Assembly (NCBI GenBank): GCA_040954595.2
Contig: CM082578.2
Coordinates: 1,364,001 to 1,428,000 of the forward strand
Length of the DNA: 64,000 nt
Source of the DNA: Balanoglossus misakiensis
Lineage: Eukaryota > Hemichordata
Direction: 5' to 3'
Position 1 is the first letter of the stretch; the number at the start of each line of letters is the position of its first letter. The translations under genes were made by a program, and so were the position numbers. Below, piece by piece: positions 35,479 through 47,085 of the stretch. Below the pieces are notes generated by a model. The model did not search any database and was not told where the DNA came from. It saw only the letters and a program-made list of their open reading frames with translations.

Positions 35479-36459
35479 CAGTGAAACCTGTCTATTAAGG
35501 AAACCTCTAGCTCTGGGACTGGAAAATGTGTCCTTAATAGGGAGGTATCCTTAATCGACAGGTTGTATTCTATTCAAACTGTGACTTTTGTCATGAAAAA
35601 AATGTCCTTAAGATGGGTCCCTAGGATCTTTTTGCTCGTTGCTATGGGCCTTTATAGGACACTACACTCAATTTTGATCGAAACCGTTATGAACGTCTGA
35701 CAAGGGGCTTGTAACTAGTTAAAAATATACACGATTGTGTGCACACCCCCTGTCTGAGTATGTTTACGGCAGCTACCGCCCGGCCATAGGCCGCCACGCT
35801 AATACGGCAAAGCAGCGGTCAGCGATAGCGTGCGCGTCCTGTAACCACAGTAACTGGATCGAACGCTAAAAATCCAATGTTTTGTACACAGAGATTTTGT
35901 ACCGTTCACGAAAATCCCTAAGGCTTTTTTCACAGGCGACGTAGGCCAGTCAAATTTGACCTGCTTGTTGAGAACGCACTTCCGCATAGTGTGACGGATC
36001 GTTTTTTCGGTTTTCGTCGTGCTAAGAAGCGATACCAGTGGAAGAGTGCGTCCAAAAACACCCAAAATCGATGACTTTTTCAGGTGTGGTACGGGTATGC
36101 TGAAATCGTAGGATACAACGATAATATTCGAAAACAAAATCCGTCACGATCTTCCCTGGTTCAAGCAACTAATGAATACGTATCAAGTTCGTTTTTGAGG
36201 TCACGGAATAAAAAGCCTTAGGCTTTTGAAATTCGACCTAACTAATTTGCATATCAATGGCGTCAGGGGGCGCGCGCTCACAATCGTGCGTATTTTTAAC
36301 TAGTTACCAGCCCCTTGTTAGACTCTAAAAACGGCTTAGTCCAAATCGGGGTGTAATGTCCTATAAAGGCCCATAGCAACGGGCAAAAAGATCCTAGGGA
36401 CCCATCTTAATAGAGAGGTGTCCTGATTAGAGAGGTGTCTGTAATGACAGGTTTCACTG
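35479..36459. mobile_element. Tc1/mariner-type non-autonomous element, TA flanked
   Basis: Ends CAGTGAAACCTGTC and GACAGGTTTCACTG are perfect inverts flanked by TA. Similarity continues inward about 200 bp (GGGTCCCTAGGATCTTTTTG; TGCTATGGGCCTTTATAGGA; ATTTTTAACTAGTTACCAGC). 981 bp. The central 112-codon minus-strand frame (35799-36137) shows no DDE transposase motif and I do not call it a gene. Confidence 0.82.
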
Positions 36460-36640
36460 TATGCTCTGACTGATCGCAAAAGCTGAAACTTTTATGTGTT
36501 TGTAGATACAACACAAAGGAACTAAAAATAAGGCATTCACATAGGGACCATTGAAAGGTTTCTGAAACATCTCAACTCAAATATTGACATAAAATATGTG
36601 AACAGTTTAAGTCTTCCTGGAACATTTCAGCTTTAGTGCC

Positions 36641-36905
36641 TTTCACACGTGCCGTCAACGCAGCCCCAGCGGCGGCCCTAGGGCGGCGTTAATTTGTAAG
36701 TGCCACGTGTGAAAAGGTGAGAGCGGCCCTGCGCCGGTCTTTTTCGGATGGTGTTGAGGGGTGGGACCTGGGTCGGGGCGCCGCACTAAGCAGCGATTCA
36801 AATCACGTGTGAACAGAAACACCGCACTAAACGCCGATCTAAACGCACTCTGCCGATGCGGTTTGTCTCATTAAGCGCCGCATTAAGCGTTGAGGTTCAC
36901 TTTAC
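36641..36905. repeat. GC-rich repeat, possible hAT-like non-autonomous end
   Basis: Composition jumps to GC-rich with repeated CCGC/GCGCCG and CACACGTG/CACGTGTGAA motifs (36645, 36704, 36804). This is typical of MITEs with subterminal repeats, but the second terminus was not found. Confidence 0.35.
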
Positions 36906-36912
36906 TAAAACA

Positions 36913-37014
36913 ATGGCCGAAGCAGTGTCTCGAGGCAACAATTGGAGTGACGCGGAAATGGCCAAGGCACATACACAGGAATTGCAAACTCGACCTCCGA
37001 CGACGATTTTGTAG
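36913..37014 (+). pseudogene. Possible remnant of a Myb/SANT-like exon
   Basis: A 33-codon frame starting MAEAVSRGNNWSDAEMAKAH resembles the beginning of SANT/Myb-like domains (Trp-Ser-x-x-Glu) encoded by the accessory gene of Harbinger elements. It ends at TAG. It lies just outside the inverted ends of the transposon at 37.4-43.15 kb. Weak evidence. Confidence 0.25.
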
Positions 37015-37487
37015 CATGGACTGCAGTCTTCCAATCGCAACCTCCAATGAAAGGTTACCATAAACGGGTATCGGGTCATTCAAATGCCCATGAAATCGGC
37101 GTCGACGACGTTTAAAAAGCTAATTCAAGAGTACCATATACAGTAAACACATCACTGGATCCGCCATAGTGTCTCAAATTTTTCCCTGCCTGAACCTGGT
37201 ATCTGAAATGTTTCTCATTTTACCCAGTGTAAACACGGTGAAAGACAAAATGTCCTATATCTGTATAACATAGATCATAAATTTATAATACACTTGGTCT
37301 GATTGCAGCTCTGTAATTGGTTGAAGCAAGGGTTTACATTCTCTACTAGAAGACCTGAACAGTAAATAACTGAAATAAAATACACAGAAGAGAATGCACC
37401 TGAATAGTCCTGTTTCATAAGTCAGGTCAATGACATATGTACTGACATCTGTGATTGGTCCATCTGGTAATCTTAAGTCCACTTGCA

Positions 37488-37745
37488 GCACGCTGATTGG
37501 AGGGACCTTATGTGTTAGGTCTTATTATTATGTATTATTCATTAGACCTTGTAGGTTAGGTCTTATTACTATGTATTATTCACTTTACAGCTCCCTGATT
37601 GGTTAATGTGTAGGTCTGGTCCTCCAGCGTTCACTGCCTCATTATGGAGGACCTTGTAGGTTAGGTCTTATTAATATGTATTTATTCAATTTTTAGCTCC
37701 CTGATTGGTTAATGTGTAGGTCTCCAGTTTTCACTGCCTCGTTAT
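37488..37745. repeat. Left inverted end of the Harbinger-like element, with sub-repeats
   Basis: Contains GGTTAGGTCTTATTACTATG, AGCTCCCTGATTGGTTAATG and GGTCCTCCAGCGTTCACTGC blocks repeated about 105 bp apart, matching the three-copy array in the right end in inverse orientation. Confidence 0.85.
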
Positions 37746-38462
37746 GCAAAGTCTTTTGTACTTTCTGAATACTGTTGTCGTATTCTGTCTGGCATGCTGC
37801 CTGCGTGTGGTCGAAGCTCGCGATCGATCCCAGTGTATAAAGAAAGGCACTCATATAATGATTGGATTTCACCTTGTTTCATAATTCCTTCACTATTCAT
37901 GGCATTTTATGTGATACTGTGAACTAGATACTCGAAAAAAACATTGCCATGAGAAATTTTGTATTTTATTTCCTGTGGGGGTTTAGTGTTTTGTTACGTA
38001 ATGCCTTTCAGCGCGTCACTTCGTGTAGCACCTGGCTGAATACGAAGCTTAGGCTGTGCAATTCATTCGAGCAAACCAAATAAATCTTAGAATAGAAATG
38101 TTTAGAATAGCATTGCATTGCTTTGGGACACCTCGTTAGTTGCTTTACGGGTATGATTACTTTTTAATTTTACTTCTTTCACGAAGCTGCACATAGTTCC
38201 CGATTTTTTTAGGAAAGCAATACGAATGTCTACGAATTACGGACAACGTGCTCCTTATCACAACATCTTCGTCAAAACTCAATTACTTTAATAACAATAA
38301 TAATAATAATGAAAAGTAGGTGTATAATAAAAATTACTGGTAGTATTATACCAAAAATGAACTAAAATACGTTGTAAAAAAATGTTCAAAGTCCATCTAA
38401 ATGCTCGTTCAATCTCTCCAACGTGCGGTGGATGTTGGCAATCTTATCTGGAAGGTCATTCC

Positions 38463-39502
38463 TTAAAAAATAATGTATAACTCGTGGGCTTCCCGGACGA
38501 GTTGATACAGCCGCACTCTACCCTGTCGTGGTTGCTGCCTATCGGGAAGGGGTTCTTCCGGCAAGGGGATGTCCCTTGCGTCCGCAGCATCAGCAGGGTC
38601 TTCTGCTGGTCCGGGCACAGGCTCTTCCCGTTGATCAAATGGGTAGTGATATGGATCGGGAACCATCATAGGAACAGGTCCAGGGGCCTGTCTTTCCGGC
38701 AATGGTGGCACAACCGGAACAGGCGGCTGAATTGGCTGTCCACCAGCCTGAGCCTGGACCACCCCTGGCATGAGTGGTACATGTACAGCAGTGGTACATG
38801 TACAGCAGCTGCCAGCAACTGCGGCTGGCCTCCTTGCTGTCTGGCTCTTCTCTCATCGGGGGAAGCTAGTGCCGCATAGCGCATCTCTTGCTCTCTCATT
38901 TGACGAGCACTGTAATGATAAAAAAACGAACAATATCAGTTTCTGGATGTGAGAGAACAAAGGTACTACTCAGGCCAAGAAAAATGCGTAGCCAGTAACA
39001 CTACCAATCTTATTTTAAACACTGTCTGACCCTATATGTTAATTTCGCCATTTCACAGAAAATCCCGCGAAATGACGACAGATTAGCGGGAAATTTGAAA
39101 TCAAACGTAATTGCCACCACTATTCTATCAAGGGTTTTGGTCTGTATGTATTCCCCAGAAGATACATCAGGCCGGCAACAAAAAACGTTCTGTTTGTACA
39201 TACTAGCTATATTATTACTGACGTCAAGTTCTCAAAATAATCTATAAAAAATTGACAACTCACCCAGCTACACGCCTTATCACAATATTGCGAACACGTC
39301 GCCGTAGTTGTCGCATGAGACCGTTGGTGTACAGCCTCACGGTTTCTTCCGGCAAACCACTTTGTATCATCAAGCGAGGGGGTTGCCTGATAAAACGGAC
39401 GATGGCGTCATAATCAGTATTATGGACTCGCATTCCGGCAGAAACTAGTCCGATTTCGGCTTCTGTTACAGGAACGCGTGCTACACGTGGTGTTGCAGCC
39501 AT
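38463..39502 (-). pseudogene. Second gene of the Harbinger-like element, two exons, broken by a 17 bp duplication
   Basis: Exon 1 (39502-39264) starts MAATPRVARVPVTEAEIG and holds a basic helical region (RLYTNGLMRQLRRRVRNIV). The donor is G|GTGAGT. Exon 2 (38909-38463) follows a TTACAG acceptor in matching phase (MREQEMRYAALASPDERR), then Gln/Pro-rich sequence. A perfect 17 bp tandem duplication (TGCTGTACATGTACCAC, about 38770-38805) shifts the frame; downstream the original frame resumes as a Pro-rich C-terminus ending at 38463. Accessory proteins in this superfamily help transposase localise or bind DNA. This one has no domain I recognise, so that role is inferred from position. Confidence 0.6.
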
Positions 39503-39772
39503 GTTGGTTGTTGAGAAAGACAAAAGTTTTACATTGAGAGATGACCACCGTGATCTTTGGACTACGAGCACCTGTTTAACTTTGAATTTACAATATGAAT
39601 TGACCAATCAAAACTAAACTGTAGAAAACGCTTCACGTTTGCAGTGATCTTTGTAATGCAAATCCTCAGGAGATCTTCAAACATGGTGATTGTGTTGGCC
39701 TTTATGAACGTAACCAGATATAGAAGGTCATCAATACTATCATAGGAGCATAATGAAAGACTCGTATTATGT

Positions 39773-39773
<1 letters not shown>

Positions 39774-39813
<40 letters not shown>
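39774..39813. repeat. ATC trinucleotide microsatellite
   Basis: About 13 uninterrupted ATC units. On the minus strand it produces a poly-Asp artefact frame. Confidence 0.97.
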
Positions 39814-40832
39814 AGATGTGTGATGAAATAAATGTGTATAGCCGACGCACTTAATTTGGAGACAAAATGAATAGAATGATCTCTTGGGGACAAAATGCTG
39901 ACTCAGGTTTTTTTCTCGGAGTTACAATGCATGGTCTTGTGTCTCACAAATGAGTGCGGTGACCCTCGTATTTTATTTCAGATTTTGATAACGGGGACAA
40001 AGAAGAATCCCAAAACCGACTATTTGGAGAAATGTCAATACTTTCACTTTTACCACTCATACATTTTCTTAACTCGTGACAAATTTTCGCTGGTATAACC
40101 ATGGTAAAATAAACTTAGGGCTTCAGAGTATGAAAATATCAGTGCCATTTTTACTGAAAGCCGATTTCCATTTTTGTCAAAGTGTTTTGTGGAGAACAGA
40201 ACAACTCTGCAAATTTAGAAAACAAAATTTAATAGGAAATATTGTGGAGCAAAATTGTTCGGTCATCACGTTTCTTCAGTGGATCTTTAGGGTTGGAACT
40301 TTCTGAGGAGATCTCTGTAAAAATTAAGCACGGTGGCAAAGTTTTTATTTTATTTATTTTATCAGAATAGTTTTTCAAGGTAAATTTTAAATTACAGTAG
40401 TAAGTTCCATTTATTTTACGTACAATCCTATTGACAAGTATATGTCGACCATGGGTAGTTCCCACAGAGCAACGAAATTACTCAAATGCAGACTTGTGTA
40501 TATTATATAGCTGGTTTCAGATACGCCAGTGTACTTACATGATTAAAGTTTTTTGTCTAGTAGACACGTGACATTCTCATAATAGTTCCTGTGATTTGGT
40601 ATTTGTTTTAAATTCACACTGCATTAATCAACTCCATAGAATTGGGGGACTCAGTTTGAAACCTACGAAGTTATATTTCGGGTAGAAGCAACTATCATTT
40701 TTGGCCCTAAAGCACCTGTAATTTATGTCTAACTAATTTCACGGTTATGATTGGTAGGAAAGGTTGTTGACACCTGTTCTATGGAAAGCTTTCATGTCTA
40801 AATACTGACTCATCGGACTACAATCACTCCAG

Positions 40833-41966
40833 TTGAAAGTCTACATCAAAATGTCGCTGCAACGCAATCACGTTGTCTTGATGATTTCGCAACTTCTCAG
40901 CTTACTTGCTACCTTGCAGTTCATTTCTGTGGCTATCCATCCTCCCATTTATTGTGAAGAAGAATTGCGTATGCTAACACAATCTGGTGAAACAGAACTA
41001 TTACTGCTGCTTCTCACACTTCTTTTGTCTGTTTCGCGTCCACCAATGGAACAACCGCCGGACATTTACAGACTACTCTTCCCGGACAACAACGGTAATA
41101 ACGACACACATGGTATCGACGTCTGGAGCTCATTGTCTCAAAGACCACGCTACTTGTGGTTTTTGACAGGAGAGACGGTTCCGTCATTTGAAGCCATTGT
41201 TAGAGATCTGGAACCGCGGCTCCGCAATCGAGGTGACGTAAATGGATCTTCCGGGCGACCATTTTCTCTGGACCCACAAAATCGTTTTTTGTTGATTTTC
41301 GTTTGGTTAAGACATTACCCCACTTTGGATTTATTGGCAGCTTGGTTTGGAGTAAGCAGAGGGACTGCAAACAGAGAAATTTACCATATTTTGCCTTTAC
41401 TTTGGCATTACTTTCGCCGCATGGTACGATGGCCTACGATGCAACGTTGCCATCAGTTACGAGGTCAGTGGGATTTCTTTCCGGATGCCATCGGTACAAT
41501 ACCGACCCGAATCTGAAGGCCAATACAATAACCTCTTTTACAGCGGGTATGCAAGATATCATTGCATGAGCACTCAAGTCTTTGTGGACAACCAGGGGAG
41601 CATTATACACATCCAATCTGGATTTCTTGGTCATGCTAACGATGCAGCACAATTCCAGCTACTGGAGAATTGCCGATTCCACGTGAAACTTACTTGTTGG
41701 CTGATCAGGGTTATCCAAACAGATATCCACTGCTAACGAGGTACCCATCCCGTCAACTCGTCGGCCCATTTCGCGTGGAGAAGCGAGTTTTTAATCGAGA
41801 GTTCAATCAAGCCCGTGTGAATATCGAACACAGCATTAAGTATATCAAAACATATCGAGTAACTAGCGAAATATATCGCCATCCTCGTTGGTTTATGCCA
41901 GTTATTGTCGAAGTATGTACATTCTTGGCACAGAGACACATTAACTTGTATCATAACTTAAGGTAG
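40833..41966 (+). pseudogene. Harbinger/ISL2EU-like DDE_Tnp_4 transposase, two frameshifts
   Basis: The first frame (40833-41516) has a hydrophobic Leu-rich N-terminus, then a helix-turn-helix-like region (RHYPTLDLLAAWFGVSRGTA) and WDFFPDAIGTI, where the family normally has the first catalytic Asp. That Asp is lost at a small indel near 41495-41505. The second frame (to about 41670) carries SEGQYNNLFYSGYARYH and FLGHANDAAQF (normally Gly-Ser-x-His-Asp). After another indel the third frame has TYLLADQGYPNRYPLL and ARVNIEHSIKYIKTY, with the last catalytic Asp and Glu, ending at 41964-41966. Length is about 375 codons, as usual for the family. Not functional. Confidence 0.82.
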
Positions 41967-42774
41967 TATCTGTTCGCCGACGGCAATGAGACATAATTAT
42001 TTATTGTATTTTTTGACATTAAGGTCTTTTATTCTGAACATCTGAGACATTCTGAACATTTCGAGCCAATTGTATGTATTGTGTATAACACACGTAAAGA
42101 GATTTTGTTTACCGTTTTTTGATATGCATTCGGATTTTTTTTGGATTAAATCACATTTTTGACTTGTTATAATAATGGTAATGTGTAATTTTCGTATCTC
42201 TGTGGTAAGGAGAATTTAGTGTAAATTTCAGAGCGTTGGCTAACTTATCAGAACATTATGGGCTGAATATTGTAAAAAAAATTCGGGAAGGTGCAAAATA
42301 GGACAAATTTTCCATTTTAGGACGTAATATTCAAAATGAAAATCACGGAAATCACTTTTTCAGTATATAAATTGGGATCGTATATGTCGGGTATGACCGG
42401 TACAACTGACCCACGAGAATCAAGGAGGGCTTGCACTAACTGGTCAGTCGACTGCGAACATCTGTTCTCACACGGCCACAATTTTCGAGTAGCCCCATAT
42501 GTTTCCTTGAAGCTCTATTGTTCCCGCTTGTCATTCACAGCCCTCGCTGTTGTACATGCGGCCAATGCGCCAGTCAAATGAAAAAAAAAACGTGTAGTTT
42601 GTATCCGTAAGCAGCAATAGGAAACACCAAGCCAACGTGCCTTGTAATGCATTAGGGGACAGAGAGAAGTATTAAGCATGAAAATTCAACGCATGAAGAT
42701 TTGTCTGGCATGTTTCGTTGTAACTTTATGTCGAGTCGCGGAAATCACTACAGCTGTATAACGTGGCAGTGAAA

Positions 42775-43054
42775 ACTGGAGACCTACGCATTAACCAATC
42801 AGGGAGCTGTAAAGTGAATAATACATAGTAATAAGACCTAACCTATAATGAGGTAGTGAACACCGGAGGACCAGACCTACACTTTAACCAATCAGGGAGC
42901 TGTAAAGTGAATAATACATAGTAATAAGACCTAACCTATAATGAGGTAGTGAACACCGGAGGACCAGACCTACACTTTAACCAATCAGGGAGCTGTAAAG
43001 TGAATAATACATAGTAATAAGACCTAACACATAAGGTCCCTCCAATCAGCGTGC
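42775..43054. repeat. Right inverted end with three 92 bp tandem units
   Basis: GACCTACxCxTTAACCAATC starts at 42781, 42874 and 42966 (93 and 92 bp steps), each followed by AGGGAGCTGTAAAGTGAATA and AATAAGACCTAACC. The units are nearly identical, so they expanded recently relative to the decayed interior. Confidence 0.9.
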
Positions 43055-43691
43055 CACAAGTGGACCTTAGAGAAGCGGATGAACCAATCAGAACATGTAA
43101 TACATGTGCATAGGACCTGTAATGTAGATCATTTTGAAACAGGACTAATAGAACACAGTTTATAAACTTGGATTGGTCATGGGCATCAAGGCGCTCTACT
43201 TAAGAAATTCTACAACATGTTTGTACAAGTGGCATTTTACATGAGCAATGAGGCCTTTCTGGCATGTAATACTTAAAATCAAAACATCAGATTTTTTATC
43301 ACGCAAAATCATATTATAAATGACATTTTAAATGGTGTGCACTTATATTTGGTTACGGATTTAAAACCTCTTTGATGAAAATTTTGCCGAGAGGTCTTTT
43401 GTCTACAACCAAATACCCACTATGTACATATCATTCAGATTGCTCAATACTTATCAACAAGTTCACCAGTGGTTTCCAGAAATCTATGGAGTACCATATG
43501 CCATTTTCATTGTGCCTCCCCCCATCTATTTCAATACAATAAATAATGGCTGGCTTGATTTTTCCCCAGGACTTTTGAAGAATAGTTTTTGTTCAAGATA
43601 TAGACAACATTCCAGATGTGTATGAAAACTCAAAGGAAAATAATACATTTGACCTGTCACCAGTTGTGAATAAAGTAAATATTTTCATAAA

Positions 43692-44267
43692 CTACATATT
43701 ATAATCAAATTTAAACTCGTATGTGATGAATAATCGTCTCAACATAAGAGCTGCTAAGGCTAGACTTAACAGCACGATCAACACGAAAGAATTGCTATTT
43801 TCTTGCTGATGTATCTGGCGATTATTTTGATTTGATTGTGTGTCGTTTCTTCTTCTGGGTTGCTCATACCCTTGCTGGCTGACATTTCTTTGTCTTATGT
43901 TTGTCTCTGTGGTAGCATTGTCATTGGCATTTCTCTGGGAAGTGTTTTCAGTGTTGGCAGTTGCAGGTTCTGGTGCTAGGGGAGTGTTGACATATGCATG
44001 GGGTGTTGCATCGGCTGGCGGTTGAACGGTGTTGTCGTTGTTTGATGCCGCCTCTCTGTGTTGCGGCGGCTGTCCAGCTCCTGCAAACGCAGCATACTGA
44101 GACACGAATGGGTTCGGGTATGACATCTGCTGGAAGTGTTGCTGGTATGCTGCGGCTGGATAGGGTGGGAGTTGTTGGTTCGCAGCAGCTACAGGCTGGG
44201 GTGTGTCTGTACTTGTGCTTGTTGTGGCAGTATCATCAGAGGTTGCTGTGCTTTTCTTTGTCTCTTC
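43692..44267 (-). CDS. Last exon of a low-complexity, tail-anchored membrane protein
   Basis: An open exon of 191 codons after a CTCCACAG acceptor (exon start 44267). It is rich in Thr, Ala, Asn and Gln (ATTSTSTDTPQPVAAANQQL; QSNQNNRQIHQQENS). A single strongly hydrophobic helix near the C-terminus (FVLIVLLSLALAALML) is followed by a short basic/aromatic tail, the layout of a tail-anchored protein. No upstream exon could be placed before the divergent transposase gene at 45048. It could be an accessory gene of the second Harbinger element or part of another element. I do not recognise the family. Confidence 0.5.
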   Translation of the reverse strand, partial: EETKKSTATSDDTATTSTSTDTPQPVAAANQQLPPYPAAAYQQHFQQMSYPNPFVSQYAAFAGAGQPPQHREAASNNDNTVQPPADATPHAYVNTPLAPEPATANTENTSQRNANDNATTETNIRQRNVSQQGYEQPRRRNDTQSNQNNRQIHQQENSNSFVLIVLLSLALAALMLRRLFITYEFKFDYNM

Positions 44268-44344
44268 CTGTGGAGGATAAAAAGAACGCAGTGTTTTTGC
44301 AAAGGTCGGGGAACATTGGTAATGGATTTGGGAACCCCGTTAAT

Positions 44345-44490
44345 ATTCCTATAACCCCTAAAGGCCGAGTTACACGAGGCAACTCGGCAGGCAACTCGGT
44401 GGGCAACTCGACGCGCAACGCCAGTCGCGTCGCTACTGCGAACGGTTACACTGGGCGACTCAACTGGCAACTCGCAGCGCGTGAACAGGA
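44345..44490. repeat. GC-rich short repeats (GGCAACTCG motif)
   Basis: Four to five copies of GGCAACTCGG/GGGCAACTCG and related CGCGACGC motifs within 130 bp, beginning GGCCGAGTTACACGAGG. This looks like the subterminal repeats of a MITE; the partner end was not found. Confidence 0.45.
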
Positions 44491-45586
44491 CTGCGCATGT
44501 GCAGAAGCCCTATCATCGTATGTAAACAATAGGAAAGGTAAGTTTCGCCCTGTCGCTCAATATTTTTTTGATTCCTTCTTATCTATTGTTGATTTTAGGA
44601 TCTGTGTGCAGGGATTATTTGCAAAATACCGTTGCAAGCTCAATCATTGCTTTAATATGTACTTTGCAGTTCACGTACTGTCGAAATTCAACACTCTACA
44701 GTACGTACGCATGTGTATATGGCCGGCAATGCATACACTCTGTGCAATGTGCTTACACTTAGTTTTTTTATGCTACTTTACGTGTGATTGTACCGTACCT
44801 ACCGCTTGTAGCAATGACACCAGAGAACGCTCAAGCTGAGAAGGGATGACGCCACAATGTTTATAATGTTATCCGTATTTTTTGAGAATTAAATAATTAT
44901 ATAAAGCTTATGCACTACAATTGTTGTCAAAGCATTAAATGACCAAATGTTATAGATACAAGTACATGGTTGTTTTGTTTGTTTTTTAATTTTAAGATCA
45001 TGTCATATAATAACGTTGTGTGTTTATTTTTACGACACTTCACGAAGATGAATGACATACAGGAAGATTTTCTGGTAATTCTGGCAACTGCAACTGCCTA
45101 CTTATTCCAAGAGAGAAATAAGAAAAAGAAAAGGAAAAGGTGAATAATTTATAATTATGAGTAAAATGAATGTGATATTTTACTTAATAGCTTTGTAAAT
45201 CCAGTTTTTGTATGCATGTGTCTCAACATATAACTTCCTGAATTACCAAGATTTTTTAAATTTTATTTATGGAACTGTTGACATGTACAATTCACATATT
45301 TACAGAAAACTTTGGTGTAGGCCTTGGCTGTTACGGAGACCACAACTGGGATGGTATCACACTCTCATTCAAGAGTTAAGATTAGAGGACCCAAGATGCT
45401 ACAAGAATTTTTTGAGGGTCAATTACACAGGGTTTTCAGATTTGCTAACCCTAATAGAAGACAGAATCCATGAGGTCATCAATATCTCCAGGGGAACGGT
45501 TGGCTGTAACCCTCCGGTTTTTGGCAACAGGTATACAAATGTGCTACAGCTTTTATCATTACACATGTGAGTGTGTGTGTGTGAGC

Positions 45587-45588
<2 letters not shown>

Positions 45589-45637
<49 letters not shown>
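45589..45637. repeat. AT dinucleotide microsatellite in intron 2 of the transposase
   Basis: About 24 AT units after a GT-rich stretch. A second shorter one lies at about 45814-45832. Tyr-Ile repeat frames here are artefacts. Confidence 0.95.
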
Positions 45638-45638
<1 letters not shown>

Positions 45639-46504
45639 GTAATGAAAATGGAGAAAGTATCCTATATTTTCTGTAAAATAGACATTTACTATAATTGGCA
45701 TGCCATCCTGCATCAATTATAAGTCTGTATATGCACTGAAGCACTCACAGGGTGCATTGCATGGTGTTCAACCATGTTAAAAATCAGTGTACTTTCTTCA
45801 ATTTTCAAGACAGATATATATATATATATATATGATCTGTAGATGTTTGTATACAAATGCATTTAATTGTTTTGTATTGTTTCTCCATAGGACAATCATA
45901 CCAATGTCTACAGTATGGATTTCGGATGTCTGTTTCAACAATTCAGAAAATAATCCCAGAAACATGTGAAGCAATCTTCGAGGCTCTTAAAGACAGCTAT
46001 CTCAAGGTAACTATAAATTTTTTCCATGTTTATTTCATTTTTTAAGTCATTTGGACTTTAAAACAGAAAATCTTAGTATACATATCAATAAAATATTACA
46101 TAGAATGCTAACACACTCCAAATATGGAGACAACAACAACAATAAGTTGCATGTTACAATGGATGTGATTATTGAAATGTTTTTTTCTTAAAATCTAACT
46201 CTTACCTTCCTTGTTGTTTATGTATTCATTAATACTGATGATACTATGACTTCTAAATATTTGATCTGTGGAATAAAAATGGGGGGTCAACAAGCTATAG
46301 CAACCAACAGTATTGTAAACACACGAAAATTTCAGTCCCAAATTTAATAAATATATCTTATGTACTAAAATATCCTCTCAGCATTACACTACAACTTTGT
46401 TTAAAAAACACTGGAAATAAAATTTAACTTTTTACACTCTGGGCAGAAACCTGCGCAAACAACTAAAATATTGCTTAAAGAGAAAATCATTATAGAATTC
46501 TTTA

Positions 46505-47085
46505 ACATGTTTTTAAAAATCGCGTCAAGGACACGGTGGTCCCATTGAGGGATTATACAAGAAAAAGTCTACACCAGAGTACATGGCCATATACAGACAG
46601 ACACACACACACACACTTAGCGAGAGATCAATGGGCAAGCACTGACTAACCCATTAGCTGCCAATGGCATATGTACTGTACATACACTAAATAGAACAAG
46701 CCAGTTATGTAATCTTTCAGGAATTTGTATATAATTCACTGCCTCAGGAGGGGGCTTCCTGCCTAATTAAAACAACTCAATAAAATAAATACACACCAAT
46801 TTGCAAAGCAATCTGACCAGTAATAATAATAATAATAATAGTAGTTCTTGAGGTACTGAGTTTTGACCAAATTCACATTTTTCATTTTGGCAATGACAAC
46901 AAACTCCCATCTACAGTCAAGCCTGCATCTGCACACCAAATAACAAGGTGATACATACAGCGGTTTTCAAGTTTTTGATGTGGACGGACATACATACATA
47001 CATACATACATACATACATACATACATACAGATGCAATCGATCCCATAAGGTCCCATGGTATATATGCCTATACCAATGGGACCT
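46505..47085. repeat. Dispersed repeat inserted in the transposase intron
   Basis: The left part matches 15957-16060 (GCGTCAAGGACACGGTGGTC). The right part matches the 22-kb modules (TTTTCAAGTTTTTGATGTGG, an ACATAC microsatellite at 46987-47030, AAGGTCCCATGGTATA, CCAATGGGACCTAA). This copy joins both ends in about 580 bp and is the best guide to the family's short form. Confidence 0.75.

Larger units (their letters stand above)
37405..43150. mobile_element. Decayed Harbinger/ISL2EU-like transposon with long inverted ends
   Basis: Bounded by long imperfect inverted repeats: GCACGCTGATTGGAGGGACC at 37488 is inverted at 43035-43054, with weaker similarity further out (GTCCTGTTTCA blocks at 37405 and 43135). 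Inside are a DDE_Tnp_4-type transposase on the plus strand and a two-exon second gene on the minus strand, the usual two-gene layout of this superfamily. Both genes are frameshifted, so the copy is dead. Exact termini and target duplication could not be fixed. Confidence 0.75.

Noticed and set aside
35799-36137. 112-codon minus-strand frame inside the Tc1-type element
   Set aside because: No DDE/D or helix-turn-helix motif; the element is too short to be autonomous.
39702-39893. Frame with a poly-Asp run
   Set aside because: Produced by the ATC microsatellite at 39774-39813; no other support.
45470-45744. Frames with Tyr-Ile repeats
   Set aside because: They read through an AT microsatellite in an intron of the Harbinger transposase.
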